A stretch of DNA of 64,000 nt from Desulfovibrio piger (GCF_012843875.1 NZ_JABAFY010000004.1:62001-126000); one strand, 5' to 3'; positions 11,391-21,121 are shown, counted from the first letter of the stretch. Made by a program: numbers and translations. Notes: generated by a model from the sequence alone, not told the origin.

Positions 11391-11753
11391 TCAGTCGTCC
11401 TTGCGGGAGGGGGCCGTATCTCCCGGCGCGGGGCGGAACGAAAGGACGCGGCAGTGGTGCGGCGCGGGAGCTTCCGCCTGGCCCTGCATCAGGTCGAAGT
11501 CGGGGGCCAGGGGCTGGGCCGCGGGGGCGGGGCCGTCTTCATGCGGCTGGGCCTGCTGTGCCCAATAATAGTTGAACAGCTGGTTCTTGTAGCGTTTGGC
11601 CTGGATCATGGAAAAGACCAGGACGGCCTCTTCCCAGCGCTGGGTCGGTTCGAAACGGCTGGCGATGGTGGCGTACTTGCTCCACAGCGACATGAGCGAC
11701 GCCTCGTCGAGGGCGTCCAGCTGGCGGGCAAGGCGGGTGAGCAGTTTTTCCAT
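11391..11753 (-). CDS. Conserved-looking small protein of unknown function
   Basis: The 120-residue protein starts MEKLLTRLARQLDALDEASL. It has a charged, helix-rich N-terminal 80 residues (YATIASRFEPTQRWEEAVLVFSMIQAKRYKNQLF and so on, in pieces) and a low-complexity Pro/Ala-rich tail. No signal peptide or membrane segment is present. The start is chosen because GGAGG precedes the ATG at 11753, while the longer open frame is Gly/Pro-rich shadow. The partner genes give no functional clue. I do not recognise the family. Confidence 0.6.
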   Translation of the reverse strand: MEKLLTRLARQLDALDEASLMSLWSKYATIASRFEPTQRWEEAVLVFSMIQAKRYKNQLFNYYWAQQAQPHEDGPAPAAQPLAPDFDLMQGQAEAPAPHHCRVLSFRPAPGDTAPSRKDD

Positions 11754-11969
11754 GGTTTCCTCCGGCAGAAGCGCGTATATCGCGCCGTCGTTATGGCCCA
11801 TTTGCGGGCCTGCGTCAAATCCGGCGCCCCTCCGAGCCGGGGAGGCCCCTGCCGGCGGGCCTTCCTCCCCCCCCGGGGGACGCACTGGTGGAGAGGGGCG
11901 TTTTGTGCTACACCATTGCCGCGCCGCGAAGCGCTTTCACCTTTTTTGCTAGGCATACCTGGAGGCATC

Positions 11970-13250
11970 ATGACGACCGACCTGAAGGCCATGTACAAGA
12001 AAGTCCACAAGGACGCTTTTCCCGAGACCATGACCATTTTGCTGGGTGACGAAAAGCTTGTGTACCACAAGCGCGTCTGGACCTTGGACAACGAGGAAAA
12101 AGGTCTGCGCTACGGCGAAAACCCCGACCAGCCCGCTGCCCTGTATGAACTGCGTGAAGGTGGTATCACCTGCGGCGGCCTGCGCTGGCGTGGCCCCGGT
12201 CAGGGCATCGTGTCGGCCATGACCGAAGCCCAGATGATCCAGGCCGGCAAGCATCCCGGCAAGACCAACCTCACCGACGTGGACAACGGCGCCAACATCC
12301 TGCAGTACCTCAGCGAGCGCCCCGCGGCCATCATCCTCAAGCACAACAACCCCTGCGGCGCTGCCTGGGACGACGGCGGCGTGGCCGCTGCCCTGGACAA
12401 GGCCTTCTGGTGCGACCGTATCGCCGCTTTCGGCGGCGCGGTGGTGGTCAACCGTCCCTTCACCCGCGAGGCCGCCGAGATGGTGGCCGCCAGCTACTTC
12501 GAGGTGGTGGCCGCTCCTGCCTATGAAGAAGGCGCCGTGGAGATCCTCAAGGGCCGCAAGAACCTGCGCATCATGGAACTGCCCGGCCTGGGCCGCCTGG
12601 ACGAACTGACGCAGTCCGCCTTCCTGGACATCAAGAGCCTGGCCGACGGCGGCATCGTGGTGCAGAAATCTTTCGTGAACCGCATCCTCACCGATGCCGA
12701 CTTCCTGCCCGCCGAAGCCACGGACAAGAACGGCGTCACCGTCACCGCCCGCAAGCCCAACGCCCAGGAAATGGCCGACCTGCGCTTTGCCTGGGCCGTG
12801 GAAGCCGGCGTGACCTCCAACTCGGTCATCTTTGCCCGCAACGGCGCCACCGTGGCCATCGGCACCGGTGAACAGGACCGCGTGGGCTGCGTGGAACTGG
12901 CCATCCACAAGGCCTACACCAAGTACGCCGATACCCTGGCCTTCCGCGAGCACAACCTCTCCTTCTACGAGCTCAAGCAGAAGGCCGCCACCGACGCCGC
13001 CCTCAAAGCCACTCTGGACGACATCCAGGCCCGTACCCAGGAAGCCCGCGGCGGTCTGCCCGGCACGGTGCTGATCTCCGACGGCTTCTTCCCCTTCCGT
13101 GACGGCGTGGACGCCGCCATGGCCCAGGGCGTCACCGCCATCGGCCAGCCCGGCGGCTCCATGCGTGACACCGAAGTCATCGCGGCCTGCAACGAAGCCA
13201 GCCCGCAGGTGGCCATGGTCTTCACCGGTCAGCGTTCCTTCAAGCACTAG
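11970..13250 (+). CDS. purH: AICAR transformylase (single-domain PurH)
   Basis: Transfers a formyl group from 10-formyl-THF to AICAR, the penultimate step of IMP synthesis. The 426-residue protein covers only the transformylase part of bifunctional Pur[25 protein letters not shown] (with the Lys-His catalytic pair), the substrate segment [12 protein letters not shown] and a C-terminal [13 protein letters not shown]...QPGGSMRD. The roughly 100-residue N-terminal IMP cyclohydrolase (MGS-like) domain found in E. coli PurH is absent, so a separate cyclohydrolase must exist elsewhere. GGAGG at 11961-11965 fixes the start. A perfect terminator follows. Confidence 0.9.
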   Translation: MTTDLKAMYKKVHKDAFPETMTILLGDEKLVYHKRVWTLDNEEKGLRYGENPDQPAALYELREGGITCGGLRWRGPGQGIVSAMTEAQMIQAGKHPGKTNLTDVDNGANILQYLSERPAAIILKHNNPCGAAWDDGGVAAALDKAFWCDRIAAFGGAVVVNRPFTREAAEMVAASYFEVVAAPAYEEGAVEILKGRKNLRIMELPGLGRLDELTQSAFLDIKSLADGGIVVQKSFVNRILTDADFLPAEATDKNGVTVTARKPNAQEMADLRFAWAVEAGVTSNSVIFARNGATVAIGTGEQDRVGCVELAIHKAYTKYADTLAFREHNLSFYELKQKAATDAALKATLDDIQARTQEARGGLPGTVLISDGFFPFRDGVDAAMAQGVTAIGQPGGSMRDTEVIAACNEASPQVAMVFTGQRSFKH

Positions 13251-13259
13251 TCTCCCGCA

Positions 13260-13293
13260 GGGCACGACACCGGCCGGTGTCGTGCCCTTTTTT
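13260..13293 (+). terminator. Rho-independent terminator
   Basis: GGGCACGACACCGG directly followed by its exact complement and TTTTTT. It ends the AICAR transformylase transcript nine bases after the stop. The next gene, cbiA, begins only about 40 bases later, so cbiA must be transcribed by readthrough or from a very close promoter. Confidence 0.92.
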
Positions 13294-13330
13294 CATATCC
13301 GCGGCCCTGCCGCCTTCCCGTCAGCCAAGG

Positions 13331-14890
13331 ATGCCCGCCGTGTCTTCCCATCCCCGCACGCCCCGCACCGGGGCCTCGTCCGCCCGTATCTGCATCTCCG
13401 CCCTGTCCGGGGGCGGCGGCAAGACCCTGCTCTCGCTGGGCCTGGCGCGGGCCTTTTCCCGGCAGGGGCTGGCCGTCCAGCCCTTCAAGAAAGGCCCGGA
13501 CTATATCGACGCGGCCTGGCTCTCGCTGGCGGCCGGACGGCAGGCCAGCAATCTGGACCCCTATTTCCTGTCCCCCGCGCGTCTGCGGGCCCTGTTCCGT
13601 CATGTGATGGGGCGCAGCGGGGCCCGGCTGGCCCTGCTGGAAGGCAACCGCGGCCTTTTCGACGGCATGGACGTGCGCGGCTCCTGCGCCACGGCCGAAC
13701 TGGCCCGCACGCTGGACTGCCCGGTGCTGCTCAGTCTGGATTGTACCAAGATGACCCGTACGGCCGCTGCTCTGGTGGCCGGGGTACGGAATTTCGAGCC
13801 CGGCCTGCGTCTGGCGGGCGTGGTGCTCAATCAGGTGGCCTCGGCCCGGCATGAAGGCATTTTGCGTGAGGCCATCACCACCTACACGGACGTGCCCGTG
13901 CTGGGGGCCATTCCCCGCCTGCGGGAGAATCCCCTGCCGGAACGGCACATGGGGCTCGCCTCGCTGTGCGGTGACGATCTGAGCCCGCAGGCCCAGGAGA
14001 TATTGGAAAAACTGGCCGATGTGGTGCGCGACCATGTGGATATGGACCGCGTGTTATCCATCGCCGACGACCTGCCCGCTCTGCCCGAAGAGCCGGATTT
14101 CTGGGACGAGACCGCCTGGGCCGGGGAGGGCGCTGTGGTCCCTTCCGGCGAAGGGCAGCCTGTGGTCTGCTCCGAGGCTCCGGCCCCCGCTGCCGGGGCT
14201 GGGACGTCCCCCCGGGCGGATGCCCCGCGCATCGGCTATGTGCGCGACCGGGCCCTGTGGTTCTATTATGAGGAGAACCTCGAAGCCCTGCGCCGGGCCG
14301 GCGCGGAGCTGGTACGCCTTTCCTTGCTGGATGACGCGGCGTGGCCGGAGCTGGACGGCCTGTATCTGGGCGGCGGTTTCCCCGAAGACTGGGCCCGGGA
14401 GCTGTCCGCTTCGCCGCATCTGGCCCGGCTGGGTACACTGGCCGCCAAGGGCTTGCCCATCTACGCTGAATGCGGCGGCTTCATGGTCCTGGCTTCGGCT
14501 CTGGAGCGTGACGGGCAGCGCTGGCCTATGAGCGGCATCTTTCCCGTGGAGACCCGCTTCTGTCCCAAGCCGCAGGGCTTGGGCTATGTGCGGGCCGACG
14601 TGGTGCTGCCCAATCCCTATTTCCCCCAGGGCTCTGTCCTGCGCGGACATGAGTTCCACTACTCCCTCTGCCACGAGCCTGCCGCCGTCAGCGGCCGTCT
14701 GGATCATGCCCTGCGCCTGCGCAAGGGCACGGGCATGGGCCGCGATGCTGAGGGCCACGGCCGGGATGGTCTGGTGAGCGGCCGGGTCTGGGCCGCCTAT
14801 TGTCATATCTTTGCGCCGGCAGTGCCCGGATGGGCCCCCCGTTTCGTGGAGCTGGCCCGTTGCTACCGCCAGGAACGGACTGGGGGATAG
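13331..14890 (+). CDS. cbiA: Cobyrinate a,c-diamide synthase
   Basis: ATP- and glutamine-dependent amidation of the a and c side chains of cobyrinate in the anaerobic B12 pathway. The 519-residue protein has an N-terminal P-loop domain (ICISALSGGGGKTLLSLGLA, then KKGPDYIDAAWL and the LFDGMDVRG segment). A C-terminal class I glutamine amidotransferase domain follows, with LYLGGGFPEDWA, the nucleophile in YAECGGFMVLA and the His in RGHEFHYS. A Pro/Ala-rich linker near residues 270-300 makes it longer than usual. The start could be ATG 13331 or GTG 13340; AAGG is better spaced for GTG. No other cobalamin gene is nearby. Confidence 0.88.
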   Translation: MPAVSSHPRTPRTGASSARICISALSGGGGKTLLSLGLARAFSRQGLAVQPFKKGPDYIDAAWLSLAAGRQASNLDPYFLSPARLRALFRHVMGRSGARLALLEGNRGLFDGMDVRGSCATAELARTLDCPVLLSLDCTKMTRTAAALVAGVRNFEPGLRLAGVVLNQVASARHEGILREAITTYTDVPVLGAIPRLRENPLPERHMGLASLCGDDLSPQAQEILEKLADVVRDHVDMDRVLSIADDLPALPEEPDFWDETAWAGEGAVVPSGEGQPVVCSEAPAPAAGAGTSPRADAPRIGYVRDRALWFYYEENLEALRRAGAELVRLSLLDDAAWPELDGLYLGGGFPEDWARELSASPHLARLGTLAAKGLPIYAECGGFMVLASALERDGQRWPMSGIFPVETRFCPKPQGLGYVRADVVLPNPYFPQGSVLRGHEFHYSLCHEPAAVSGRLDHALRLRKGTGMGRDAEGHGRDGLVSGRVWAAYCHIFAPAVPGWAPRFVELARCYRQERTGG

Positions 14891-14902
14891 AAAAGGTTTT
14901 TA

Positions 14903-14991
14903 TGAGGGGGGAGAGGGACACCTTTTTGGAAAAAGGTTCTCCCTCTCCCCCCTCATGCTCCCCCCTTTCCCTTCCAAAAACTTTTATCAGG
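14903..14991 (+). repeat. Dispersed hairpin-plus-tail element, copy D
   Basis: TGAGGGGGGAGAGGGA (14903-14918) pairs with 14940-14955 around an inner ACCTTTTTGGAAAAAGGTT stem. The tail GCTCCCCCCTTTCCCTTCC and AAAAACTTTTATCAGG follows. It begins 12 bases after the cbiA stop in the same orientation and is nearly identical to copy C. Confidence 0.87.
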
Positions 14992-15081
14992 AGGCGTCGC
15001 AGGATATGGCGGGCCTGCTGACAGGGCTATGGCGGGTACGATCAACGGACAGGAATTCGCCCTGTCTGGTTTTGATGAGAG

Positions 15082-15129
15082 AAAAGGCAGCGTTCCCGGA
15101 ATATTGGCTCCGGGAACGCTGCCTTTTTT
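15082..15129. terminator. Bidirectional rho-independent terminator
   Basis: An A-run, then GGCAGCGTTCCCGG, a ten-base loop, the exact complement CCGGGAACGCTGCC and TTTTTT. It separates cbiA from the convergent nitroreductase gene. The rest of 14891-15266 holds repeat copy D and no gene. Confidence 0.92.
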
Positions 15130-15266
15130 GCTGTGGGGGAACGGAGGATGCGGGAAGGGAGCGGTGACCGGAGGCAGCCCGAAGAGCCTGCCCATGGTTG
15201 ATGCAGGCGTCTTGCGGGGCCCGGCAGCAGAGATATGGGGCTCCCCCCAGTGTGTCCTGTGCGTTC

Positions 15267-15845
15267 CTAAAAACGGTTCAGGATGAGCTTGTCCAGGGCC
15301 AGCTTGGGCACATAGTGCACCTGCTCGGCGTCACGCCAGTAGCCCAGGGCGCCGCTTTCGGGCACGTCGGCCACACGGCGCACTTCCTTGGCCACGCCAA
15401 GGCCCAGGACCAGCGTGGGGCGCAGGTCGTCGGGAAGCTGGACCAGTTCGCTCACGCCGCTATGGTCGAACGAGGCGATCATGCAGCAGCCCCAGTCACG
15501 GCTGGAGGCCGCCAGCTGGATGGTCTGGGCCGCGATGCCGGTATCCAGCCAGACCAGGTCGCCCGCGTTCTTGGGCATGCTCATGACGATGAAGCCCGTG
15601 GGGCGCTCACCGGGGAAGGGCCCCCCCCAGTCCTTGAGGGCCGCCGCCCATTTGGTCATGCCGAACAGACGCCGGCAGGTCTCGCCGGGGCCCACGAGGC
15701 TGTAACGCAGTTGCTGGGCGTTACGGGCGCAGGGGGTCAGGCGGGCGCAGTCCACCAGCCATTCCAGATCCGCCATCTGCAGCGGACGCTCTTCTTCGAA
15801 ACGGCGGCAGGTACGGGCCGCCAGTGCCAGTTGCTTGAAATCCAT
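15267..15845 (-). CDS. Nitroreductase-family flavoprotein
   Basis: The 192-residue protein fits the small FMN-dependent nitroreductase fold. It opens with a TCRRFEEERPL segment (RRS/RRF FMN-binding motif), then PCARNAQQLRYSLV, DTGIAAQTIQLAASSRDWGCCMIASF (dimer interface and flavin contact) and LVLGLGVAKEVRRV near the end. Such enzymes reduce nitro compounds or quinone-like acceptors with NAD(P)H; the substrate cannot be predicted. A CGGAG lies upstream of the ATG at 15845. It is likely monocistronic. Confidence 0.82.
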   Translation of the reverse strand: MDFKQLALAARTCRRFEEERPLQMADLEWLVDCARLTPCARNAQQLRYSLVGPGETCRRLFGMTKWAAALKDWGGPFPGERPTGFIVMSMPKNAGDLVWLDTGIAAQTIQLAASSRDWGCCMIASFDHSGVSELVQLPDDLRPTLVLGLGVAKEVRRVADVPESGALGYWRDAEQVHYVPKLALDKLILNRF

Positions 15846-16215
15846 ATGGGCTCCGCAGGTGAGAAGGGATCGCCGGGATCGCCCGGCGGGGAGGAGAAAA
15901 AAATAGCACCTGCCGGAGCACGCGTCTACCGTGGGCAGAGCGGCTGCGGCGAAGCGGAAGGCATGGTCGGGATGCGATGTGGCGGCACGGCCGGGAAATG
16001 CTGGCGGGCAGGGCGAACAGACCTGCAGTCACATAAATGGAGCTAGGGGAGAGGATTTGTCTGCGCAGGGCCGTAGGGGAGCCATCGTGCCGTCCGCAGC
16101 TCTCGGGCACGGCGCCATGCAGAGAACCTTGGCGTATGGCCTGCTGCGGGCGGTCAAAGACAAGAAAGGGGAGACGCCTGTGGGCGTCCCCCCTGAAAAA
16201 TCATGGCGGCCTGGC
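15846..16215. other. Intergenic region, no gene seen
   Basis: Open frames here are short shadows without ribosome-binding sites. The only structure is a hairpin at 16168-16193 (GGGGAGACGCC, TGTG, GGCGTCCCCCC) that may terminate rex on the minus strand, although its U-tract is weak. Confidence 0.5.
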
Positions 16216-16860
16216 CTAGCGGTGCTGGCTCGTGTGATCGAAGGCCAGGGCGTAGAGATGGTGGAAAAAGTCCACATACTCCACATGCACATGGTCCGGG
16301 GTCTTGATGCGCGCCGGGGCGAAATTGAGGATGGAGGTGATGCCCGCATCCATCAGGTGCTGGGCCGCACGCTGGGCGCGTTCGGGCGGCGTGGTGATGA
16401 TGCCGATCTCGATGTTCTGCTCGGCCACCATGGCCTTGAGATCCTTGGTGCAGTGCACTTCCAGGCCGTGGACGATCTCGCCGATCTTGAAGGGGTCGCA
16501 GTCGAAGATGCCCACGATGTTGAAGCCGCGGGCGCGGAATTCACCGTGGTTCAGGATGGCTTTGCCCAGGTTGCCGACGCCCACGAGCGCCATGCGCCAT
16601 TCACGGTCGACCCCCAGGGAGGAGGTGATGGCCGCAATAAGGGAGGTTATGTGATAGCCCACGCCGCGGATGCCGAATTCGCCGAAGTAAGCCAGGTCCT
16701 TGCGGACCTGGGAGCCGTTGACCCCGCAGGCTTCGGCCAGGGGGTTGGAGGAGATGACTTCAACGCCGTCGCGCGCAAAATTTTCCAGCACCTGCACATA
16801 GGTGGCCAGGCGCTGGATCGTGGCGCGGGGGATGTGTTTGCTTTTGGGTTCCGTGGGCAT
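16216..16860 (-). CDS. rex: Redox-sensing transcriptional repressor Rex
   Basis: NAD(H)-responsive repressor of fermentative and energy genes. The 214-residue protein has an N-terminal winged helix (IPRATIQRLATYVQVLENFA, CGVNGSQVRKDLAYFGEFGIRGVGY). It is followed by a Rossmann domain with the dinucleotide motif VGVGNLGKAIL and FDCDPFKIG, and a C-terminal swapped helix HHLYALAFDH. The start may be 16866 (MIM) or 16860 (MPT); the length is normal either way. The AT-rich upstream region holds TTGTGAA half-sites, consistent with autoregulation. The ATP synthase F0 operon next to it is a plausible target, as described for Rex in Desulfovibrio. Confidence 0.94.
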   Translation of the reverse strand: MPTEPKSKHIPRATIQRLATYVQVLENFARDGVEVISSNPLAEACGVNGSQVRKDLAYFGEFGIRGVGYHITSLIAAITSSLGVDREWRMALVGVGNLGKAILNHGEFRARGFNIVGIFDCDPFKIGEIVHGLEVHCTKDLKAMVAEQNIEIGIITTPPERAQRAAQHLMDAGITSILNFAPARIKTPDHVHVEYVDFFHHLYALAFDHTSQHR

Positions 16861-16887
16861 AATCAATACCTGCTCAAGCTTGTGATG

Positions 16888-16910
16888 CTTTTGTGAAATT
16901 TAGTCTTTTC
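16888..16910. promoter_or_regulatory. Possible Rex half-sites upstream of rex
   Basis: TTGTGAAATTTAGTCTTTTC lies about 30 bases upstream of rex. It carries a TTGTGAA half and a weak TTTTCAA half. A second TTGTGAA occurs at 17134-17140 in the same intergenic region. Rex operators are typically TTGTGAA-N4-TTCACAA, so both are imperfect. The rest of 16867-17184 is AT-rich with no gene. Confidence 0.35.
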
Positions 16911-17184
16911 AATTTACTGGAAAAAAAAAGAATCCGCAAGCACCGGAAATACAACCTTTATTCCTTGCATGCCCGGGCTGGCGAAATGATATGCCAATAT
17001 AATCAGTCTGCTGGCGGTGTGAATGGGGAAAAGGAAAAAAGTTGGATTTTAGAAAATATTTTTAAAAGTTTAGGGATGTCCTTTCAGCACCCGGGGTTGA
17101 GGCCGGTCCGCAGGAAAAAAGACATTTTGTTACATTGTGAAATAATTCCGTGAAGGGGCGAACAACCACGGCCTGCGCAGGACC

Positions 17185-17212
17185 AAAAAAAAGGGGGGAC
17201 CGAAGTCCCCCC
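17185..17212 (-). terminator. Terminator of the ATP synthase F0 operon
   Basis: On the minus strand GGGGGGACTT, CGG, TCCCCCC and then an eight-base U-run. It lies about 25 bases after the atpE stop and shows that the transcript ends before rex. Confidence 0.92.
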
Positions 17213-17237
17213 GTTGCAGCATTACTGCCTGGACGGC

Positions 17238-17648
<411 letters not shown>

Positions 17649-18353
17649 TTAATGTTCCGGGGCCTCGATGGCGCCCTTGATGTAGAACATGGTCAGCATG
17701 AAGAACACAAAGGCCTGCATGGTCTTGCCCAGCAGGAACAGGGCGTAGATCGGGATGGTGCCCAGGATGGGAGCCATGATGAAGAAGAGCACCATAACGA
17801 TTTCTTCACCGCGGATGTTACCGAAAAGACGGAGAGACAGAGAGACGGGACGCGACAGGTGCGACACGATCTCCAGGGGGAACATCAGCGGGATGAGGAA
17901 CTTGGAGGGCCCGGTGAAGTGGTGCACGTAGTGCGCCTTCCAGCGGATGATGCCCAGGGCGTTGTAGAACACGAGCACGAACAGGGCCATGCTCACGGTG
18001 GTGTTCAGGTTGGCCGTGGGGGCGTCGAAGCCGGGGATCAGGCCCAGCAGGTTCATGCCGAAAATGTAGATGAACATACCGGCCAGCAGCGGCACGAAGC
18101 GGCGGCCGGCCTCGCCCATCGTGTTGCAGATGAAGTTCTCGATGGTGTCGATGAGAGCTTCAAAGAAGTTCTGCATGCCTCCGGGCACCAGGGTCAGGCG
18201 ACGGCGCACGAGATAGGCCACCACGAAGAGCACGGCCATACAGACCCAGGAGTAGAAGACATGTTTGAATTCCACCACCTGTCCGCCGATCGTGATCTGG
18301 TCCATGTTGCAGAACGTGGAGAGTAATACCGGATGCGGCAAACCACCAGCCAT
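17649..18353 (-). CDS. atpB: ATP synthase subunit a
   Basis: Membrane stator subunit that forms the ion half-channels against the c-ring. The 234-residue polytopic protein contains the essential arginine in [10 protein letters not shown] (Arg175). Other conserved parts are [23 protein letters not shown]-type helices, [19 protein letters not shown] and the C-terminal [28 protein letters not shown] precedes the start. It lies 87 bases upstream of atpE in the F0 operon. Confidence 0.96.
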   Translation of the reverse strand: MAGGLPHPVLLSTFCNMDQITIGGQVVEFKHVFYSWVCMAVLFVVAYLVRRRLTLVPGGMQNFFEALIDTIENFICNTMGEAGRRFVPLLAGMFIYIFGMNLLGLIPGFDAPTANLNTTVSMALFVLVFYNALGIIRWKAHYVHHFTGPSKFLIPLMFPLEIVSHLSRPVSLSLRLFGNIRGEEIVMVLFFIMAPILGTIPIYALFLLGKTMQAFVFFMLTMFYIKGAIEAPEH

Positions 18354-18393
18354 GAGACATGCCTCCTGCTCGGTTAAGGTGAAAAATCCGGCG

Positions 18394-18822
18394 CTAGCGC
18401 TTTCCGGCCGCGCGGCTTGCCCACGCGTAGGTAATGAGCGCCAATGCCGTGGCGGCGGCCAACCCTCCCAGCAGGGCCGTCAGCGGCGCCCCGCACACTG
18501 CAAGGGCCACATAGGTCACCACGGCCAGTACGGCCAGTCTGCCTCCCCAGCGCAAGAGCACCACGCGCAGGAACGCCGTACTGTATTCACCAAGGGGCTG
18601 CCGCAAGAAAAAGCGGGCCAATCCCCAAAAAGTCCAAGTAATCATTGCCGCGCCCACGCCAAACCAGAACAGGCCGGGCATGTGCGCATAACCGACGCCG
18701 CCCATCCCAAGGCAAATGCCGGTAAACAAAATCAAATTCCGCACCAGCGGCAGAATGACCGGATGACTTATACCCCGACGCCAGAGCCAGTTGTCAATAT
18801 CTTTCAGCAAGGGTCCCAACAT
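18394..18822 (-). CDS. AtpI-like ATP synthase accessory membrane protein
   Basis: The 142-residue protein has four predicted transmembrane helices (around [50 protein letters not shown] and [17 protein letters not shown]). It precedes atpB, as AtpI (subunit I, c-ring assembly or Mg2+ handling) does in many atp operons. Sequence identity to classical AtpI is low by eye, so the call rests on position and topology. Its ATG overlaps the upstream TAA as TAATG. Confidence 0.7.
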   Translation of the reverse strand: MLGPLLKDIDNWLWRRGISHPVILPLVRNLILFTGICLGMGGVGYAHMPGLFWFGVGAAMITWTFWGLARFFLRQPLGEYSTAFLRVVLLRWGGRLAVLAVVTYVALAVCGAPLTALLGGLAAATALALITYAWASRAAGKR

Positions 18823-19298
18823 TATCCGTCATTGCGGTCGTGACCGCCGGTCTTCGTGCCTTCGCCCTCGGGGGCTTCCGGGCTGGTCGTGCCGGTGCGC
18901 AGCTGCGCCGTGGGGGCCCTGCCGCCGGTTTCCCGGCTGACGGCGGCGGTTTCCGCCGCACAGGCCCGGGCGATGCTGTCCGGGACGACCGTTTTTTTCT
19001 TCACCGTGACGCGCTCCGGCCTGTCGGCCAGGGCTTCGGCACGTTTTTGTTCTTCTTCGCGGGACATCTTGCGCAGCAGGCGCTGGGTATCCTCATAGAC
19101 GTTCATGAAACCGGCGATGATCCCGATGACCAGGAAGACCAGCTTCAGCCAGGGACCCGTCTCCAGCCAGGCGTCGAGTCCGTAGCCTATGGCGAAACCC
19201 ACCAGCGGGCCGCTCACCATATGCATGCCGATGGTGCCCGTGGTGGCAAGGGATTCCATGCCCTTGCTCTGCTGTTTGAAAATGTCCTTCAGTGACAC
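18822..19298 (-). CDS. AtpZ/AtpI-family protein, first gene of F0 operon
   Basis: The 158-residue protein has two transmembrane helices: HMVSGPLVGFAIGYGLDAWL and LVFLVIGIIAGFMNVYED. This is the AtpZ (F0F1-ATPase subunit Z) pattern, including GxxxGxxLD and AGFxNVY. A charged C-terminal tail is Glu/Arg- and Thr-rich and unusually long. The start is taken as GTG at 19298 because AGGAG precedes it; the open frame continues upstream without a ribosome-binding site. AtpZ proteins pair with AtpI-like proteins in F0 assembly or divalent cation transport. Confidence 0.78.
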   Translation of the reverse strand: MSLKDIFKQQSKGMESLATTGTIGMHMVSGPLVGFAIGYGLDAWLETGPWLKLVFLVIGIIAGFMNVYEDTQRLLRKMSREEEQKRAEALADRPERVTVKKKTVVPDSIARACAAETAAVSRETGGRAPTAQLRTGTTSPEAPEGEGTKTGGHDRNDG

Positions 19299-19374
19299 GT
19301 TTTCTCCTGCCTTCGGCTGTGATGACGGGCGGGTGGGGATCGCAAAATCCTTTGGACCCCCTGAAGCCGTGTCA

Positions 19375-19409
19375 ATGTACAAATTATCACAATGGCATCG
19401 CTGCGTCAA
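19375..19409 (-). promoter_or_regulatory. atp operon promoter with overlapping candidate Rex operator
   Basis: On the minus strand -35 TTGACG (19404-19409), a 17-base spacer, then -10 TAATTT (19381-19386). The TTGTGATAATTTGTACAT sequence (19375-19392) overlaps the -10 and resembles the Rex box TTGTGAA-N4-TTCACAA imperfectly. It lies about 80 bases upstream of the atpZ-like start. The overlap would allow repression by Rex, whose gene is downstream of the operon. Confidence 0.5.
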
Positions 19410-19582
19410 TGCAATTTGTGGATTTGCACCGGCTCCCCGTCCGGAAGACCTTGTGAAGTGTTGCTCTATCTTATTGAAAAATAAATTGTTTTTTAACTAT
19501 CTGACATATTTTATAAAAAGGATCGAAAACCCCGGAGGCGTCAAAAATCCGTACCGTGCGACACCGGCAAAAGGGGGCCGTC

Positions 19583-21121
19583 TCAGGCGCGACGCTGCCA
19601 GCAGCTCACGCTTTCCACATGCGGGCTGTGGGGGAAGAGGTCCAGGGGCGTCACCTGCACCAGCTCATAATCGGCGGACAGCATCCGGGCATCGCGGGCC
19701 AGAGTAGCCGGGTTGCACGAGATGTAGACCAGGCGCTCCGGAGCCAGATGGAGCAGGGCCTCCAGCGCTTCCGGGGCCACACCGCCGCGCGGCGGGTCCA
19801 GCAGGGCATGATCCCAGTGCCCGGGGCCGTGCTTGCGGGCCAGGGCCGTCAGCAGGCGGGCGGCGTCCCCGGCCTCGTAGCGGCAGTGGCCGAAGCCGAA
19901 ACGGCGGGCATTGCGCTCCGCCAGGAGCACGGCGCGGCGGTCGTATTCCATGCCCAGCACCTCGCCGAAATGCCCCGCGGCCAGCAGGCCAGGAGCCCCC
20001 GCACCGCAATAGACATCCAGCAGACGGCGGGGCGTCACACCCGCCTGGGGGGAGAGGAGCAGATCCACGGCCGTGGCGGCCAGCAGTTCGGCGGCCCGGC
20101 TGTTGACCTGAAAAAAGGATGCGGGATCGATACCGAACCAGCGGCCGCCCAGGGGCAGATACAGCGGCGCCCCGTCGTCCGGCAGGGCCTCGCCCCGGCG
20201 GTCGAGGCAGAGCACGCGCGTCTCTCCGGCCACCAGAGCGTCAGGGGTGGCACGTTCCTCATGGACGAAGGCCTGGATGTGCGGGAAGGCGTCCAGCAGT
20301 GCCCGGCCCATGCGGGCCACGGTACGGCGCTGTTCCGCCGTGCCCGGGCTGGTGACGCAGGTGAGCCACCAGCGGCGTCCCGGGGCATCGTCCGCGGCGG
20401 CCTGTGCCGGAGCGGGATCGGGCCAGCCGTAGCGCACCACCAGGAAGCGCCAGAAACCGCAGTCTTCCGTAGCCGGACGTTCCCGCCGGGGGCGGCGCCC
20501 GCGATTCTTTTCCGCCCGGGGCCGCAGACGGCCTTCCTCGGCGGCGCTGCGCGGCGGCACATAGGCGGGCAGGCCGCTGCGGGCGGCCAGATCGGCGCAG
20601 GCCGTGACCAGCTCCAGCCCCTCGCCGGGCGGCAGGGCGCAGCCGGGCACCGGCAGCACCCGCAGGCCGCCGCGTCGGCGCAGGCCCAGGCACAGGCCGC
20701 TGCCGTCGGCAGGGCCGAAGGCGAATTCCATCTTGTTGCGGAAGGCCCGCTGTTCCGGGGAGCCCAGAGCGGGCCGCAGGGGCAGGGCCGCATCACGGCC
20801 CAGACCGCCGATGCGCTCCAGGGCATCGCGTACCAGCTGGCCTTTCCAGCGCAGCTGGGCCGCATAGGGCAGGCGCTGCCAGGGACAGCCGCCGCAATCC
20901 TCGCCGTGGGGACAGGTGTCCGCCGCCAGGGCCACGTCCTCCAGCACCGCCGTACGCTGGGCCTCCCAGAAGCGTTTCTGGCGGCGGATGATGCGGGCCC
21001 GTACCGTCTGGCCGGGCAGGGAGCCCGCGACGAAAATGACAGGCCCGCCGTCCTCGGGGCGGTGCAGGCCGCGGCCGTCGTGGCTCAGTGTGTCGATACG
21101 GCAAACGATCTCATCGGTCAT
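19583..21121 (-). CDS. 23S rRNA (uracil-5)-methyltransferase, RlmD/TrmA family
   Basis: SAM-dependent methylation of a uridine C5 in rRNA or tRNA. The 512-residue protein has an N-terminal TRAM-like domain (IDTLSHDGRGL...VFVAGSLPGQTVRARI). Cysteines for a 4Fe-4S cluster are in CPHGEDCGGCPWQ. The methyltransferase core has DPASFFQVN, LLDVYCGAGAPGLLAA, LLDPPRGG and the nucleophile region VYISCNPATLARD. An Arg-rich insert occurs near residues 205-225. It is most like RlmD/RumA by the cluster; the exact target base is not certain. No strong ribosome-binding site is seen at 21121. Confidence 0.85.
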   Translation of the reverse strand: MTDEIVCRIDTLSHDGRGLHRPEDGGPVIFVAGSLPGQTVRARIIRRQKRFWEAQRTAVLEDVALAADTCPHGEDCGGCPWQRLPYAAQLRWKGQLVRDALERIGGLGRDAALPLRPALGSPEQRAFRNKMEFAFGPADGSGLCLGLRRRGGLRVLPVPGCALPPGEGLELVTACADLAARSGLPAYVPPRSAAEEGRLRPRAEKNRGRRPRRERPATEDCGFWRFLVVRYGWPDPAPAQAAADDAPGRRWWLTCVTSPGTAEQRRTVARMGRALLDAFPHIQAFVHEERATPDALVAGETRVLCLDRRGEALPDDGAPLYLPLGGRWFGIDPASFFQVNSRAAELLAATAVDLLLSPQAGVTPRRLLDVYCGAGAPGLLAAGHFGEVLGMEYDRRAVLLAERNARRFGFGHCRYEAGDAARLLTALARKHGPGHWDHALLDPPRGGVAPEALEALLHLAPERLVYISCNPATLARDARMLSADYELVQVTPLDLFPHSPHVESVSCWQRRA

